This document shows positions 16,198 through 25,071 of a stretch of DNA of 64,000 bases, one piece after another. The notes under the pieces were generated by a model. It made no database searches, was not told the DNA's origin, and was given only the letters and a program-made list of their open reading frames with translations. The position numbers and the translations under genes are program-made. Every line of letters begins with the position of its first letter. Position 1 is the first letter of the stretch. Origin of the DNA: Gulosibacter molinativorax (GTDB lineage Bacteria; Actinomycetota; Actinomycetes; Actinomycetales; Microbacteriaceae); contig NZ_CP028426.1 of the NCBI RefSeq assembly GCF_003010915.2, positions 992,001 to 1,056,000 of the forward strand. The letters run 5' to 3'.

Positions 16198-16578
16198 TTA
16201 GTCGCGGGCGGCGGCGCAGTCAGCAGCCCACGACGTCCACTCGGCAGCGGCTGCGGCGACCTCCTCGACCACTCGGGCGTGGAGGTCGGCGAGGACGTTC
16301 CGGTTGAAACGCGCGGTGGAGGCCGGGGCACCGTCGATGGCGGGGAGGGTGCGGGTGTCGCTGTCGGCTCCGAAGCTGAGCGACATGCGGCGGGTGTACC
16401 CGTCGGCGTGCTGCCGGGTCGCGGTGGCTCGGTAGCCTCGCCCCTTCCAGTGGCTGGTGGAGATGTCCAGCTCGATCCGGGAGCCGTCCTCCCGCTCCAC
16501 GACGGTCGTGGTGCTGTGGAGTGTGCGACCGTCTGCGGAGGGGGTCGGGCGGGTGAACGCGATCGTGGTCGTGGTCAT
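16198..16578 (-). CDS. small protein of unknown function
   Basis: A 126-residue protein, beta-rich at first (TTTVVEREDGSRIELDIS) and helical at the end (LHARVVEEVAAAAAEWTSWA). No family is recognised. The ATG at 16578 comes 94 nt after the second structured element, mirroring the glutaredoxin-like gene and its leader. It precedes the dprA-like gene by about 75 nt. Confidence 0.55.
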   Translation of the reverse strand: MTTTTIAFTRPTPSADGRTLHSTTTVVEREDGSRIELDISTSHWKGRGYRATATRQHADGYTRRMSLSFGADSDTRTLPAIDGAPASTARFNRNVLADLHARVVEEVAAAAAEWTSWAADCAAARD

Positions 16579-16672
16579 GGTGGTTCCTTCGATTCCGGAT
16601 TGGGGCCGGGCGGCTGGTTCCGCCTCGTGGTGCCCCTTCCTGCTTTTCCGGACTCGTGGGCGGGGGTGCTGT

Positions 16673-16756
16673 GTCAAGGCCGAAGAACGAAAAGTCCTCG
16701 TTCAACGGCCACGCCTGTGGGGTGAGACTCGGGGAGGAGTTTTCGTGTGCCTTGAC
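16673..16756 (-). ncRNA. structured leader element, copy 2 (long covarying hairpin)
   Basis: The outer arms are GTCAAGGC/GCCTTGAC. The same internal loop CGAAGAA/TGT, the same six pairs CGAAAA/TTTTCG and the same G-G mismatch follow. The next stem is TCCTC/GAGGA, where copy 1 has TCTCCG/CGGAGA, so base pairs changed together. The apical region keeps ACGGCCACGCC. Confidence 0.55.
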
Positions 16757-17010
16757 GCGGCGCCCACGGCCACGAACACTGGCATCCTCGGACGCTCACC
16801 GCGATGATTGGGGTGGCGCGTTTACATTCATCCGCTGGCCTGTTCCATACCAACAAAGTCATAATCCTGCGCCGCGTCACCCGCGATCGGTAGAGTCGGT
16901 GGGGTGACGTTTCCCTCCTTCATCGATCTGCTGAGCTGGCTTGAAACGCGTCGCGTCTCCGACGTATCGCTCGGCTATCTGATGGGGCTGAGCCGGCGGC
17001 CACGGTCGCG

Positions 17011-17961
17011 GTGCCCCTCCGTTTCCTGACGGAGCAGCACTTCTCAGCGCACACCCGCAGACTTGGCAAAGTTGTCACAGTGGTGCTGGTCGAGCGGGGT
17101 GCGGGAACGCTGACACATCGGCATGGCCGTCATGAAGTGCGCGCAGGAGACATGGCGGTGTTCGAGCCTGAGGCGGAGTTCCATTACACCCCTTCTCGCC
17201 CGTTACGCATCAGCATGATGATGATCGATCAAGACCTGTTGCTGGATGCAGTGGCGTGGCGGCACGCACGCCGTTCTCTGGCAGGACGGGCGCGGGTACG
17301 AGCGATTGCGGTGGCGCTGAGCCGACCGATCATTGTCCTGCACCCCAGCAGGTCAGAAGCGGGCAGAGTGAAGCGAATCTTCCATGCCGCGATGCGTCTC
17401 CAAGGCCAGGACGGGCAGAGCCTGGATCGGAATCCGTTTCCCCGCATGCTGACACTCACGACACAGCTCATGGAAATCGTCGACCCGCTGGTAGTCCGCG
17501 ACCACCCTCATCGCCTGTTCGCTGAACAGCTACGGGCGGCTGCCACCCTGGAGATACCTGACGCACAACATCCCGGTGTGCGTCGGGCCCTGGAGTTCAT
17601 CGCGACGCGCCCGCCCGCGGAGTGGACGTTGCCGCGCTTGGCAGAAGCAGCGATGTTGTCGCCGGGCTACTTCGCACGGATCTTCGCTGAAGAGGTGGGC
17701 ACCTCACCACGGCAATTCCTATCTGAACGGCGCCTCACGGAGTTCATCGTTCTCATCCACTCGTCCACACTCACGGTGAGTCAAGCGGCTCGGAAGGTGG
17801 GGTGGGCCTCCCCCAGCCATGCCATCGCCGCCTACCGAAAACACGCCGGCGCGACACCGGCGAAAGCACGTGCAAAGAGGGAATCGGATGCCGGTGGAGC
17901 GACAGTTCTTCCCGATGAGTCGTCAATTCCGCCGCCTGGTATTGAGCTGCCGCAACTCTGA
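17011..17961 (+). CDS. AraC family transcriptional regulator
   Basis: A 316-residue regulator with an N-terminal cupin-like domain (GTLTHRHGRHEVRAGDMAVF) and a C-terminal pair of helix-turn-helix units (LPRLAEAAMLSPGYFARIF and TVSQAARKVGWASPSHAIAA), which match the AraC consensus. The GTG at 17011 has no clear ribosome binding site. An overlapping frame from a GTG at 16904, preceded by TAGAGT with a leaderless-type spacing, encodes an N-terminal-looking stretch and runs into a stop at 17028, so a frameshift in the true N-terminus is possible. It separates the minus-strand accessory genes from the plus-strand transfer genes and may control either. Confidence 0.8.
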   Translation: MPLRFLTEQHFSAHTRRLGKVVTVVLVERGAGTLTHRHGRHEVRAGDMAVFEPEAEFHYTPSRPLRISMMMIDQDLLLDAVAWRHARRSLAGRARVRAIAVALSRPIIVLHPSRSEAGRVKRIFHAAMRLQGQDGQSLDRNPFPRMLTLTTQLMEIVDPLVVRDHPHRLFAEQLRAAATLEIPDAQHPGVRRALEFIATRPPAEWTLPRLAEAAMLSPGYFARIFAEEVGTSPRQFLSERRLTEFIVLIHSSTLTVSQAARKVGWASPSHAIAAYRKHAGATPAKARAKRESDAGGATVLPDESSIPPPGIELPQL

Positions 17962-18218
17962 CCGATAGTGGTGAGTATCCCCCACCAGTGTCTACCGGGG
18001 CGGATCACCGCAATACGACACCGAGTGGAATAGCCGGTGCACCTGACGGGACAGGGAGGACGCGGAAGTTCGTGCTCCGGCCTACCGGAAGGACGATGTA
18101 ATGACTCTCTGGCTTGAAACGCCGCCGTTCAGACGGTTTACGGTCGTGTGCCGAGGGGGCAGGGAGCGTGTCGAACATCTCCTTCATCCTGGCACAGGCT
18201 GCAACGTTCGGAGCAGCC

Positions 18219-19097
18219 GTGAGTGAGCAGGCGCGGGGACCGGATCTATTGGGCGCGGCTCTCGACTACGCGCGCGCCGGGGTTCCCGTGTTCCCGTGCG
18301 TGCCGTTGGGGAAAGCGCCGCTGACCCATCAAGGGTTCAAGGATGCCAGCACGAGTCCGGCGCAGATCCACCGCTGGTGGCAGTGGCAGCCGGAGGCGAA
18401 CATCGCCCTGGTCACTGGGGCGGCACGATCCCGTATCGACATCCTCGACATCGACGTGCATCCCGGCGGTGACGGGTTCGCGGCGCTCGAGCAGGTGGAG
18501 CAGGCGGGGCTGATCGACTCGTGGCAGCGGATCGTGCGCTCGCCGTCTGGGGGCCTGCACGTCGTGTTCCCCTCGAACCCGTCGCCCGAGCAGCGCAGCT
18601 GGGCGGTGCCGACCGCGCACGTCGATTTCCTCGCGAACGGCAGTTACGTCCTCGCTCCCCCGTCCCGGGTACGTACCCGTGACGGGTCGGTGCGCTCCTA
18701 CGAGGTGGTCGCCACCGGAGCGCGTCCGGCTCCAGTGGCGGGGTGGCGGCTGGAATCGGTACTCCGGCCCGCCCGCACGGTGCAGCTCGAGGCGACAGCG
18801 GGGCCGCAGCGCTCCGGGCAGGGGCCGCGATGGGATGCGGAACGTTTGGCGGACTGGATGGCAGGGCGGCCGGAGGGGAATCGGAACCGGTCGCTGTTCT
18901 GGGCCGCGTGCCGCCTCGCAGAGACCGGGACGGTGTCGACGCAACAGTGGGAGACCCTCGCGCAGGGCGCTGTCCGGGCGGGGCTGCAGGAGCTTGAGGC
19001 GGTGCGCACGATCCAGTCCGCGCAGCGCTCCACCCGACTCGCGGCCCCCGTAGCCAGCGGCGGGGTGGGTGCCGGAGAGCAACGGATCGCGTTATGA
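18219..19097 (+). CDS. bifunctional primase/polymerase (prim-pol) domain protein
   Basis: A protein of about 292 residues with a prim-pol (AEP superfamily) domain: AGVPVFPCVPLGKAPL, WWQWQPEANIALVTG, the metal-binding DIDVHPGGDG (its two aspartates bind metal) and GGLHVVF. It should prime replication of the element or of the transferred strand. The helicase half found in larger relatives is absent. Two GTG starts, 18168 and 18219, both have ribosome binding sites; the later one fits the family N-terminus. It is coupled to the next gene by a 4-nt overlap. Confidence 0.75.
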   Translation: MSEQARGPDLLGAALDYARAGVPVFPCVPLGKAPLTHQGFKDASTSPAQIHRWWQWQPEANIALVTGAARSRIDILDIDVHPGGDGFAALEQVEQAGLIDSWQRIVRSPSGGLHVVFPSNPSPEQRSWAVPTAHVDFLANGSYVLAPPSRVRTRDGSVRSYEVVATGARPAPVAGWRLESVLRPARTVQLEATAGPQRSGQGPRWDAERLADWMAGRPEGNRNRSLFWAACRLAETGTVSTQQWETLAQGAVRAGLQELEAVRTIQSAQRSTRLAAPVASGGVGAGEQRIAL

Positions 19098-20023
19098 CCG
19101 CGGTGGTGCAGGGGCAGCAACCATCCGGGAGGTGGGCGGTCGGTGTCGCCCGGGCTGGCACCGCGCTGATCGACGTGTGCGCGTTCTGGCTGTCGGCGAC
19201 CACGCTCACCGATCTCGCCCGACGTGCCGGGATCGACCCGGTGCAGGCCTGGATGTGGCCGGTGATCGTCGACGGCATGATCGTCGTCGCCACGGTCGCG
19301 ATCGTCGCCCTGGCGCGGCACGGCCCCCGCGCGACCCTGTACCCGTGGGCGCTGTTGATCGCGGGGGCTGCGGTGTCGGTGACCGCGAACTGCATGCATG
19401 CGCTGGTCGCCACCGATTCCGACCTTCCGCCGATCCTGGCCGCATCGGTCGCCGCGGTGCCACCGCTGGTACTGCTGGCTGCCACGCACCTCACGGTGCA
19501 GCTCGGCCGACGCCTCACCACCGCACCGTCAACCACCACACCCGACCATCCGGTATCGCCGACAGGTGCGGTCGCTCTGTCTGTCGAGAGCACGAGCAAG
19601 GTGGCACCTCCCGTGAACGCCTCGGTAGCAGTGAGCGCTGACGCCCGCGGAGCGAGGCCCGATCACCCTGTATCTGCGGCTGCAGCAACGACTCCGCCCG
19701 CATCCGGCCCAGGAGCTGACTCGCTCACGGCGACCGAGCCTGCCGCCGACCGCGAGAGCCCCGAGACGCCACCACCTGCGCAGGGAGCGACTGCCGACGC
19801 GACGCGCCCCGGCGGCGGGTCGGGCTCGGATGCAAGAGACCAGGCCGTGGAACAGGCGATCCGATGGTCTCGGGAGGGGATCTCCAACCGGACGATCGCC
19901 TCCCGGCTCGGCGTGCATCCCTCCACCGTCGGCCGATGGCTGGCCCCCGCCACCGCGCCCGATCCCGCAGAGGAACTACGACCCGACCCCGATCCGCCCG
20001 CCCCGACTGAGGAGGAACCATGA
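19094..20023 (+). CDS. DUF2637-type membrane protein with C-terminal helix-turn-helix
   Basis: A 309-residue protein. Residues about 20-145 hold four transmembrane segments and resemble DUF2637 proteins (WLSATTLTDLARRAGI, PVIVDGMIVVATVA, SVTANCMHAL), known from actinobacterial integrative elements. A long Pro/Ala/Thr-rich linker follows. Residues about 248-285 form a resolvase-like helix-turn-helix (AIRWSREGISNRTIASRLGV, HPSTVGRWL). It may tether element DNA to the membrane. It overlaps both neighbours by 4 nt. Confidence 0.7.
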   Translation: MTAVVQGQQPSGRWAVGVARAGTALIDVCAFWLSATTLTDLARRAGIDPVQAWMWPVIVDGMIVVATVAIVALARHGPRATLYPWALLIAGAAVSVTANCMHALVATDSDLPPILAASVAAVPPLVLLAATHLTVQLGRRLTTAPSTTTPDHPVSPTGAVALSVESTSKVAPPVNASVAVSADARGARPDHPVSAAAATTPPASGPGADSLTATEPAADRESPETPPPAQGATADATRPGGGSGSDARDQAVEQAIRWSREGISNRTIASRLGVHPSTVGRWLAPATAPDPAEELRPDPDPPAPTEEEP

Positions 20024-20442
20024 CCGACCCTGACATCAACGACCCCCACGCGACCCGGCCCGCGGAGACCGCAACCTCTCCCCCTGCTGCAGGTGAGAGG
20101 CCGGAGCAGGACCCGGAGAGCTCATGGATGCTGCGACGCCACTTCGATCCATCGCTGAACCCGGACGATCCCCTCGAGGAAACGGTGGCCGGTACCGCTG
20201 GCGACGATCCGCGCGCCCGCATCGAGTGGGTTCGCCCCACCGACTTGTTCGCACGAGTCTCCGCACGGGTGGGCGAGCGCGGGGTGGAGTGGAACAAGCG
20301 CGCGCACGAGTGGGCACGGGAGAACGCCCGCGCCACCATCGCCGACTCTCGCGCAGCCGGTGCGCGACTTGGCCACTCGATCACCGCGCGTCTGACCCGC
20401 ACCGGGGCAGAACCTGCAGCACCGGAAACGGTTCGCCTGTGA
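20020..20442 (+). CDS. hypothetical protein of the mobile element
   Basis: A 140-residue protein with a disordered acidic N-terminal half and a basic amphipathic C-terminal half (RGVEWNKRAHEWARENARAT). It shows no known domain. The ATG overlaps the preceding gene by 4 nt. It is probably an accessory replication or transfer factor of the element. Confidence 0.55.
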   Translation: MTDPDINDPHATRPAETATSPPAAGERPEQDPESSWMLRRHFDPSLNPDDPLEETVAGTAGDDPRARIEWVRPTDLFARVSARVGERGVEWNKRAHEWARENARATIADSRAAGARLGHSITARLTRTGAEPAAPETVRL

Positions 20443-20504
20443 ACGGCACCTGACCCCGCCCCTCCCTGGCCCGGCACTCTCGCAGGGCTTGGGAGGGAGC
20501 ACCG

Positions 20505-20512
20505 GGGCACCT
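20505..20512 (+). promoter_or_regulatory. GGGCACCT leader motif (copy 2)
   Basis: It lies 23 bp before the gene at 20536. Here the adjacent CCTCCC can pair with GGGAGG of the ribosome binding site, across a 5-nt loop. Confidence 0.45.
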
Positions 20513-20535
20513 CCCCGCAAGGGAGGAGCGAGACC

Positions 20536-21369
20536 ATGACCACGACACAGCACCCACCGCACCTGGAGCCGCACCCGCCGGAGTTCACCACCCCGGAGGG
20601 GCTCCGACGCCTGCTGCTGCGGCTCCACGAGGCCGGCCCCCACGCGTGGCAGCAGGATCGTGAGGCGGCGGCACTGCTGGAGTATGTGATCGAGAAGTAC
20701 GGGCGGCTGGCCCGCAAATGGCACCGTGACCCCGCCGACGCCGGGTACGCGGCGTTCGTGGCGATGCGCTCTCGCGGCGTGATCACCGCGACCGACCCGT
20801 GGGGTGTGATCACCCGGGCTGTGCAGCGCAGTATCGTGTCCGAGACCATGGGCGACCGGCTGCTGATCTCCGCCGCACGCGCCCGCAAGGGCGGCACCTT
20901 CATCGATGCACCCACCCGCGCCGGTGACCGCGACTGGCTCTACGACCGGGCACCACTCCCCGACGAAGACGAGTCCGAGGATCCCTGCGACGAGGAGGTG
21001 CTGCGGCTCCGGGAAGCGATCGCCGACATCGTCGACCTCCTGATCGGTCTGGGCTGGCCGGGCGAAGCGACCGACATCGCCGTCGACTACATCCTGTCCC
21101 GCACCGGAGATGCGGGCAGCCTCAAGAACGCCCGCGAGATCCTCCGCAAAGAGACGGACATGCCCGCCCGATTCGGGCTCCCCACTGCGTGCTGGCCAGG
21201 ACTCCTCCGCGTCCTCCTGGGAGGAAAGACGCAGCCCGGGCGGCCCACCCGCAAAGGAGTCCTCATCCGGCTCCTCAACTACGACACTATCGACACCCTC
21301 CTCGAGGACGATGACCTCATCGTCGAGATCGCCCTCGCCGCCCCCGGATCAGGGGGTCGAGATGGGTGA
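20536..21369 (+). CDS. hypothetical protein, weakly sigma-factor-like
   Basis: A 277-residue protein. Residues about 60-105 (DAGYAAFVAMRSRGV, DPWGVITRAVQRSIVSE) recall the layout of sigma-70 region 2, and residues about 150-260 are helical. No catalytic motif is visible and the resemblance is only visual. The ATG follows GGGAGGAG. The gene overlaps the ParB-like gene by 8 nt. Confidence 0.55.
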   Translation: MTTTQHPPHLEPHPPEFTTPEGLRRLLLRLHEAGPHAWQQDREAAALLEYVIEKYGRLARKWHRDPADAGYAAFVAMRSRGVITATDPWGVITRAVQRSIVSETMGDRLLISAARARKGGTFIDAPTRAGDRDWLYDRAPLPDEDESEDPCDEEVLRLREAIADIVDLLIGLGWPGEATDIAVDYILSRTGDAGSLKNAREILRKETDMPARFGLPTACWPGLLRVLLGGKTQPGRPTRKGVLIRLLNYDTIDTLLEDDDLIVEIALAAPGSGGRDG

Positions 21370-22405
21370 GAACTACTTCGAGACCGCCCGCGACATCAAT
21401 GATCTCGTGCTGGGGCACCGTATCCGCAGTGACTACGGCGACCTGCGTGCGCTCACCGAGTCGATCCGGCTGATCGGGTTCGTGCAGCCCATCACGATCA
21501 CCCCCACCGGCGCGGTCGTCTCTGGAGGTCGACGCCTGCAAGCCGCCCGCGCCCTGGGGCTGCGCACCGTGGATGTGTGGGTGCGCACCGATATCACCAG
21601 CGAGCTCGAGCTGCTGCTGGCCGAGCAGCAGGAGAACGAGAACCGCAAGCCCTACACCCGCATCGAGCAGGCCCGGTTCTTCGACCAGTTGCGGCGGATC
21701 TTCGCCGAGGACGCGGCACTGCGGCAGCAGGCGACCCGCTTCGGCGCACCACCTGGTGCACCAGATTCTGGTGCACCGGCACCATCTGCCACTGGGCGGC
21801 GCACGCACGCGTCCGAGCGGGCGGCGCTGGTGGTCACCGGCCGCCGCTCCGACTACACCCTCGGGCATATCGTGGAGCTGCTGCAGTTGCAGGCCGACCC
21901 GGACCAGTCGGAGCGCGTGCGGCGAGCCGTCGAGGAGGCGATCTCCCGCATCGACCCGTACGGGCCGGTCGAACCGAACTATCTGCGGGTGAAGACCGTG
22001 CAGGACACCGAGCGGCTGCAGCTCATCGCAGGTGACGACTCACTCCCGGCACCAGCGCGGGATCTCGCGCATCGGGAGCTGCAGGCTCTGCCTGTCACCG
22101 GGAAGCCGTCACAGGTGAGAGAAGCAGCCCGGCAAGCCCTCCGCCGGGTCACCGCCGCCGAGCAGTCGCCACCTGGCGAACCAACCAGGGTGGTCGATGG
22201 GCGCCGCCAGGCGGCGATCCGCATCTACTCGCCGCGCGCGCTGACGGGGATGGTCGCCGAGCTGGACTCCTGGTGGCTGCACTACGACCCGTCCGAGGTG
22301 GCGCGGACCCTCACGGACGAGCAATGGGAGCAGCTCACCGACTGGGTGCAGCACACCGTCGGCTTCCTCGAGGAAGCCACCCGGCTTCGTAGCGCCGCCG
22401 CCTGA
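21362..22405 (+). CDS. ParB/Spo0J-like nuclease-domain protein
   Basis: A 347-residue protein with an N-terminal ParB domain: LVLGHRIRSDYGDLRALTES, then GFVQPITITPTG, SGGRRLQAARALG and EQQENENRKPYTRIE, the last matching the ENxxRxxxxP(I/Y) motif with a helix-turn-helix beyond. The middle contains GRRSDYTLGHIVELLQLQ. It may assist partition of the excised element or regulate it. No parA gene is nearby. The ATG at 21362 overlaps the preceding gene. Confidence 0.75.
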   Translation: MGENYFETARDINDLVLGHRIRSDYGDLRALTESIRLIGFVQPITITPTGAVVSGGRRLQAARALGLRTVDVWVRTDITSELELLLAEQQENENRKPYTRIEQARFFDQLRRIFAEDAALRQQATRFGAPPGAPDSGAPAPSATGRRTHASERAALVVTGRRSDYTLGHIVELLQLQADPDQSERVRRAVEEAISRIDPYGPVEPNYLRVKTVQDTERLQLIAGDDSLPAPARDLAHRELQALPVTGKPSQVREAARQALRRVTAAEQSPPGEPTRVVDGRRQAAIRIYSPRALTGMVAELDSWWLHYDPSEVARTLTDEQWEQLTDWVQHTVGFLEEATRLRSAAA

Positions 22406-22436
22406 CCCGTCCGCCGCTCGCCGGGTGGAAGTGGCC

Positions 22437-22444
22437 GGGCACCT
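22437..22444 (+). promoter_or_regulatory. GGGCACCT leader motif (copy 3)
   Basis: Preceded by CCGGGTGGAAG, it lies only 6 bp before the ATG at 22451, where no ordinary ribosome binding site is seen. The arrangement closely matches copy 4. Confidence 0.5.
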
Positions 22445-22450
22445 GCGGGT

Positions 22451-23113
22451 ATGGAACCCTCAGCTCGACGCCGCTTCATGATCGTCGTCATCACCGCAGG
22501 CACGATCGGCCTGCTGCTGATCGGCGTCGGCATCTACGGGCTCATCCGCGGCCCCGGCACCTCCGCTGACCCTTCCGACCCTTCCGAGACCTCCGCACCG
22601 CGAAGCACCGACCCCGGTAGGGGGTCGGATGCGCTCCCCATGGTGAGAGGGTCTGCGGATCCGGTCGACTACGCGCGGGAGATCGCTCAGGCATTGTTCA
22701 CCTGGGATACCTCCTCCGGCATCGACCACTCCGACTACCTCCAAGTGCTCGCCGACGAAGCCGCACCAGCCGGAGAAGAGGGCAATGGGCTGGTCGCTGA
22801 CCTGGGCAACTACTTCCCCACCCAGGAGCAGTGGCGGCAGCTGCTGGGCTACGAGACCCGGCAGCAGCTCACCATCGACAGCGCCGAAGTACCGGGATCG
22901 TGGGCGCAGATCCTCGAGGACGCCTCCGGCCAGTTGGCCGAGGGAACGGTCGCGGTGACCATCCGCGGAGAACGGCACCGCTCCGGGGTGTGGAACGGGG
23001 AAGACGCTTCCTCGAGTCACGAGGTCGCGTTCACCGTGTTCGTGCTCTGCCCGCCCGAGGCCGACCGCTGCCACCTGCTGCGCCTGTCCGGCCTGGGCAC
23101 ACCTCTGGAGTAG
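22451..23113 (+). CDS. TcpC-like conjugation membrane protein
   Basis: A 220-residue protein with one N-terminal transmembrane helix (about 9-32), a proline/serine linker and an extracytoplasmic domain (about 70-220) with alternating helices and strands. This is the layout of TcpC/VirB8-like bitopic subunits of Gram-positive conjugation machines. The domain assignment rests on topology and position, not on a signature. It starts the type IV secretion gene run. Confidence 0.6.
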   Translation: MEPSARRRFMIVVITAGTIGLLLIGVGIYGLIRGPGTSADPSDPSETSAPRSTDPGRGSDALPMVRGSADPVDYAREIAQALFTWDTSSGIDHSDYLQVLADEAAPAGEEGNGLVADLGNYFPTQEQWRQLLGYETRQQLTIDSAEVPGSWAQILEDASGQLAEGTVAVTIRGERHRSGVWNGEDASSSHEVAFTVFVLCPPEADRCHLLRLSGLGTPLE

Positions 23114-23117
23114 GGCG

Positions 23118-24290
23118 ATGAAGAAGCTCGCGCTCCTGCTCGCCGGGGTCCTATTCGCGGGCCCGGTGACGGTGCTGGTCGCTCCCGCGCTGATCGCGAA
23201 CCCTGCCGTGCTGCAAGCTGCGGCCTGCACCGTATCGTCGCTGACCGTGGTCGCCGAGGTGCCCGACGAGCTCGTGGCGACCACCCGTGACGGTGTCCAG
23301 GTCGTCCTGAACAAGACGCAGCTCACCCACGCGCGCACCGTGATCCAGATCGGCGCGAGCATCGACGAGGTGGGCCGAGAGGGCGTGATCATCGCGCTGA
23401 TGGCGGGGCTGACGGAGTCCCGGATGCGGATGCTCGCCAATACCGTCTACCCGGAATCGGCCGACTACCCGAACGACGGGGTGGGGTCGGATCATGACAG
23501 CCTCGGGATCTTCCAGATGCGCCCGCAGGCCGGGTGGGGCACTGTCGCACAGCTGATGAGCGTCACCTATCAGGCGCAGGCGTTCTACGGCGGCCCGAAC
23601 GGCCCGAACTATCCCTCCCCGCGGGGGCTTCTCGACATCCCGAACTGGCAGCAGCTCACCCGGGGCGAGGTCGCGCAAGCGGTTGAGGTGAGTGCGTTCC
23701 CGGATCGGTACGCGAACTGGGAGCCGGTCGCCGAGGCGATCCTCACCGCTCTCACGGTTCCCTCCTCCGGCGGTGGCGGGGAGGCTCCGGCGTCCGGGGA
23801 TATCGCACCCACGACGCGGATCGTGGTGCCGATGCCCGAGGGCAGCTACGTCAAGACCAGCCCGTTCGGGATGCGCGAGGATCCGCTGCAGCCGGGCCTG
23901 TTCCGTATGCACTACGGCATCGACTTCGCCGCGCCCGACGGCACGCCGATCTTGTCGATGGCCGATGGGGTGGTGCTGTGGGCCGGGAACCGGCCCGGGT
24001 GGAACAACATCCTCGTCATCGAGCACAACATCGCGGGCGCAAAGGTCGTCACCCTGTACGCGCACATGTGGGATCACGGCTATCACGTCCGCACCGGGGA
24101 CCGCGTCAGCGCGGGCCAGCACGTCGCCGACGTCGGTTCCGAAGGCTACTCGACTGGCCCGCACCTGCACTTCGAGGTGCATCCCGGCGGGTGGGAATCC
24201 CCCGCGGTCGATCCGGACGCGTGGCTTTCCGAGCACGGCGCCGAGGGCGTCACCGACCCGTCAACGAGTGTGCGGAGCTGCACCCGATGA
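23118..24290 (+). CDS. VirB1-like peptidoglycan hydrolase with M23 peptidase domain
   Basis: A 390-residue exported protein with a signal peptide (residues 1-35), a lysozyme-like/SLT-type region at about 75-205 (MAGLTESRMRMLANT, SLGIFQMRPQAGWGT) and a C-terminal LytM/M23 metallopeptidase at about 245-380. The zinc ligands are visible in HYGIDFAAPDG and HLHFEVHPGG. It would open the peptidoglycan for the conjugation channel. It lies 4 nt after the TcpC-like gene in the transfer operon. Confidence 0.85.
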   Translation: MKKLALLLAGVLFAGPVTVLVAPALIANPAVLQAAACTVSSLTVVAEVPDELVATTRDGVQVVLNKTQLTHARTVIQIGASIDEVGREGVIIALMAGLTESRMRMLANTVYPESADYPNDGVGSDHDSLGIFQMRPQAGWGTVAQLMSVTYQAQAFYGGPNGPNYPSPRGLLDIPNWQQLTRGEVAQAVEVSAFPDRYANWEPVAEAILTALTVPSSGGGGEAPASGDIAPTTRIVVPMPEGSYVKTSPFGMREDPLQPGLFRMHYGIDFAAPDGTPILSMADGVVLWAGNRPGWNNILVIEHNIAGAKVVTLYAHMWDHGYHVRTGDRVSAGQHVADVGSEGYSTGPHLHFEVHPGGWESPAVDPDAWLSEHGAEGVTDPSTSVRSCTR

Positions 24291-24318
24291 ACCCCGACCA
24301 CGAATACGGAGGGCGCTG

Positions 24319-24582
24319 ATGGACGTGTACCCGGACTTCAGCGCGACCAGCGGCGCCGGCCTCCAGGCCGTTCTCGGCGCACTGCTGACGGTCGTGCTGG
24401 TCGTGGCCGTGCTGATGATCCTCGTCAGTGCGATCGCCTGGGCCGTCGCGTCCTCCCACGGCAGCCACACCGGTGTCGCGAAAGCGAAAGCCGGTCTCTT
24501 CGTGGGGATCGCCGCGGCCGCCCTCGCAGGGGCGGGTGTCGCCTGGCTGAACTTCCTGATCCGCGTCGGCAGCAACCTGTAG
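24319..24582 (+). CDS. DUF6112-like small membrane protein (possible pilin-like subunit)
   Basis: An 87-residue protein with two hydrophobic helices (about 18-45 and 58-80), the topology of VirB2/TrbC-type subunits. It is a paralogue of the product of 24721-25035 (both read VLMILVSAIAWAV- or LALIISAIVWAV-like, then a small loop and KAGLFVG/KTGVLIA). I recall such proteins as DUF6112. The ATG at 24319 follows GGAGGGC. Confidence 0.65.
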   Translation: MDVYPDFSATSGAGLQAVLGALLTVVLVVAVLMILVSAIAWAVASSHGSHTGVAKAKAGLFVGIAAAALAGAGVAWLNFLIRVGSNL

Positions 24583-24653
24583 CCCGCACCCTCCGGGTTC
24601 CCTTCTGCAGGCAGCGGCGCTCAGCCCGAGCACTCGGCCGGGTGGAAGCGGGA

Positions 24654-24661
24654 GGGCACCT
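24654..24661 (+). promoter_or_regulatory. GGGCACCT leader motif (copy 4)
   Basis: Preceded by CCGGGTGGAAG as in copy 3. It lies 59 bp before the ATG at 24721. Confidence 0.5.
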
Positions 24662-24720
24662 CTCGGCATGCGGCCCCGACCAGGGGCACGCACGCTCGAT
24701 CCCACCGCCCGGAGGCACCC

Positions 24721-25035
24721 ATGACTCTTACCGAATCCGCCCTGTTCCTCGCATCCCTGCCCGCGCAGGTCGACATCACCCCGAACGACTCCGGCCTGCC
24801 GGGGATCGCGCAGCTGCGCACCATCGTCGGCGCGGTGATGACCATCGGACTGGTGCTGGCCGTGCTTGCCCTCATCATCTCCGCGATCGTGTGGGCCGTC
24901 GGCTCGAACTCCTCCAACCCCCACCTCGCAGGCCGGGGCAAGACGGGCGTGCTCATCGCCTGCGCGGCCGCGGTGATCTGCGGCGGCGCAGTCACCTTCG
25001 TGAACTTCTTCTGGAACGTCGGCCAGTCCGTATAG
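24721..25035 (+). CDS. DUF6112-like small membrane protein (paralogue)
   Basis: A 104-residue protein with a longer N-terminus (possible cleaved leader ending near LPAQV) and two transmembrane helices (about 38-62 and 77-99). It is related to the 87-residue protein upstream, so the pair may be a tandem duplication of a pilin-like channel subunit. The ATG follows GGAGGCACCC. Confidence 0.65.
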   Translation: MTLTESALFLASLPAQVDITPNDSGLPGIAQLRTIVGAVMTIGLVLAVLALIISAIVWAVGSNSSNPHLAGRGKTGVLIACAAAVICGGAVTFVNFFWNVGQSV

Positions 25036-25071
25036 CACCGCACACCCGAACGAAACGGAAGGAGAGGGCGG

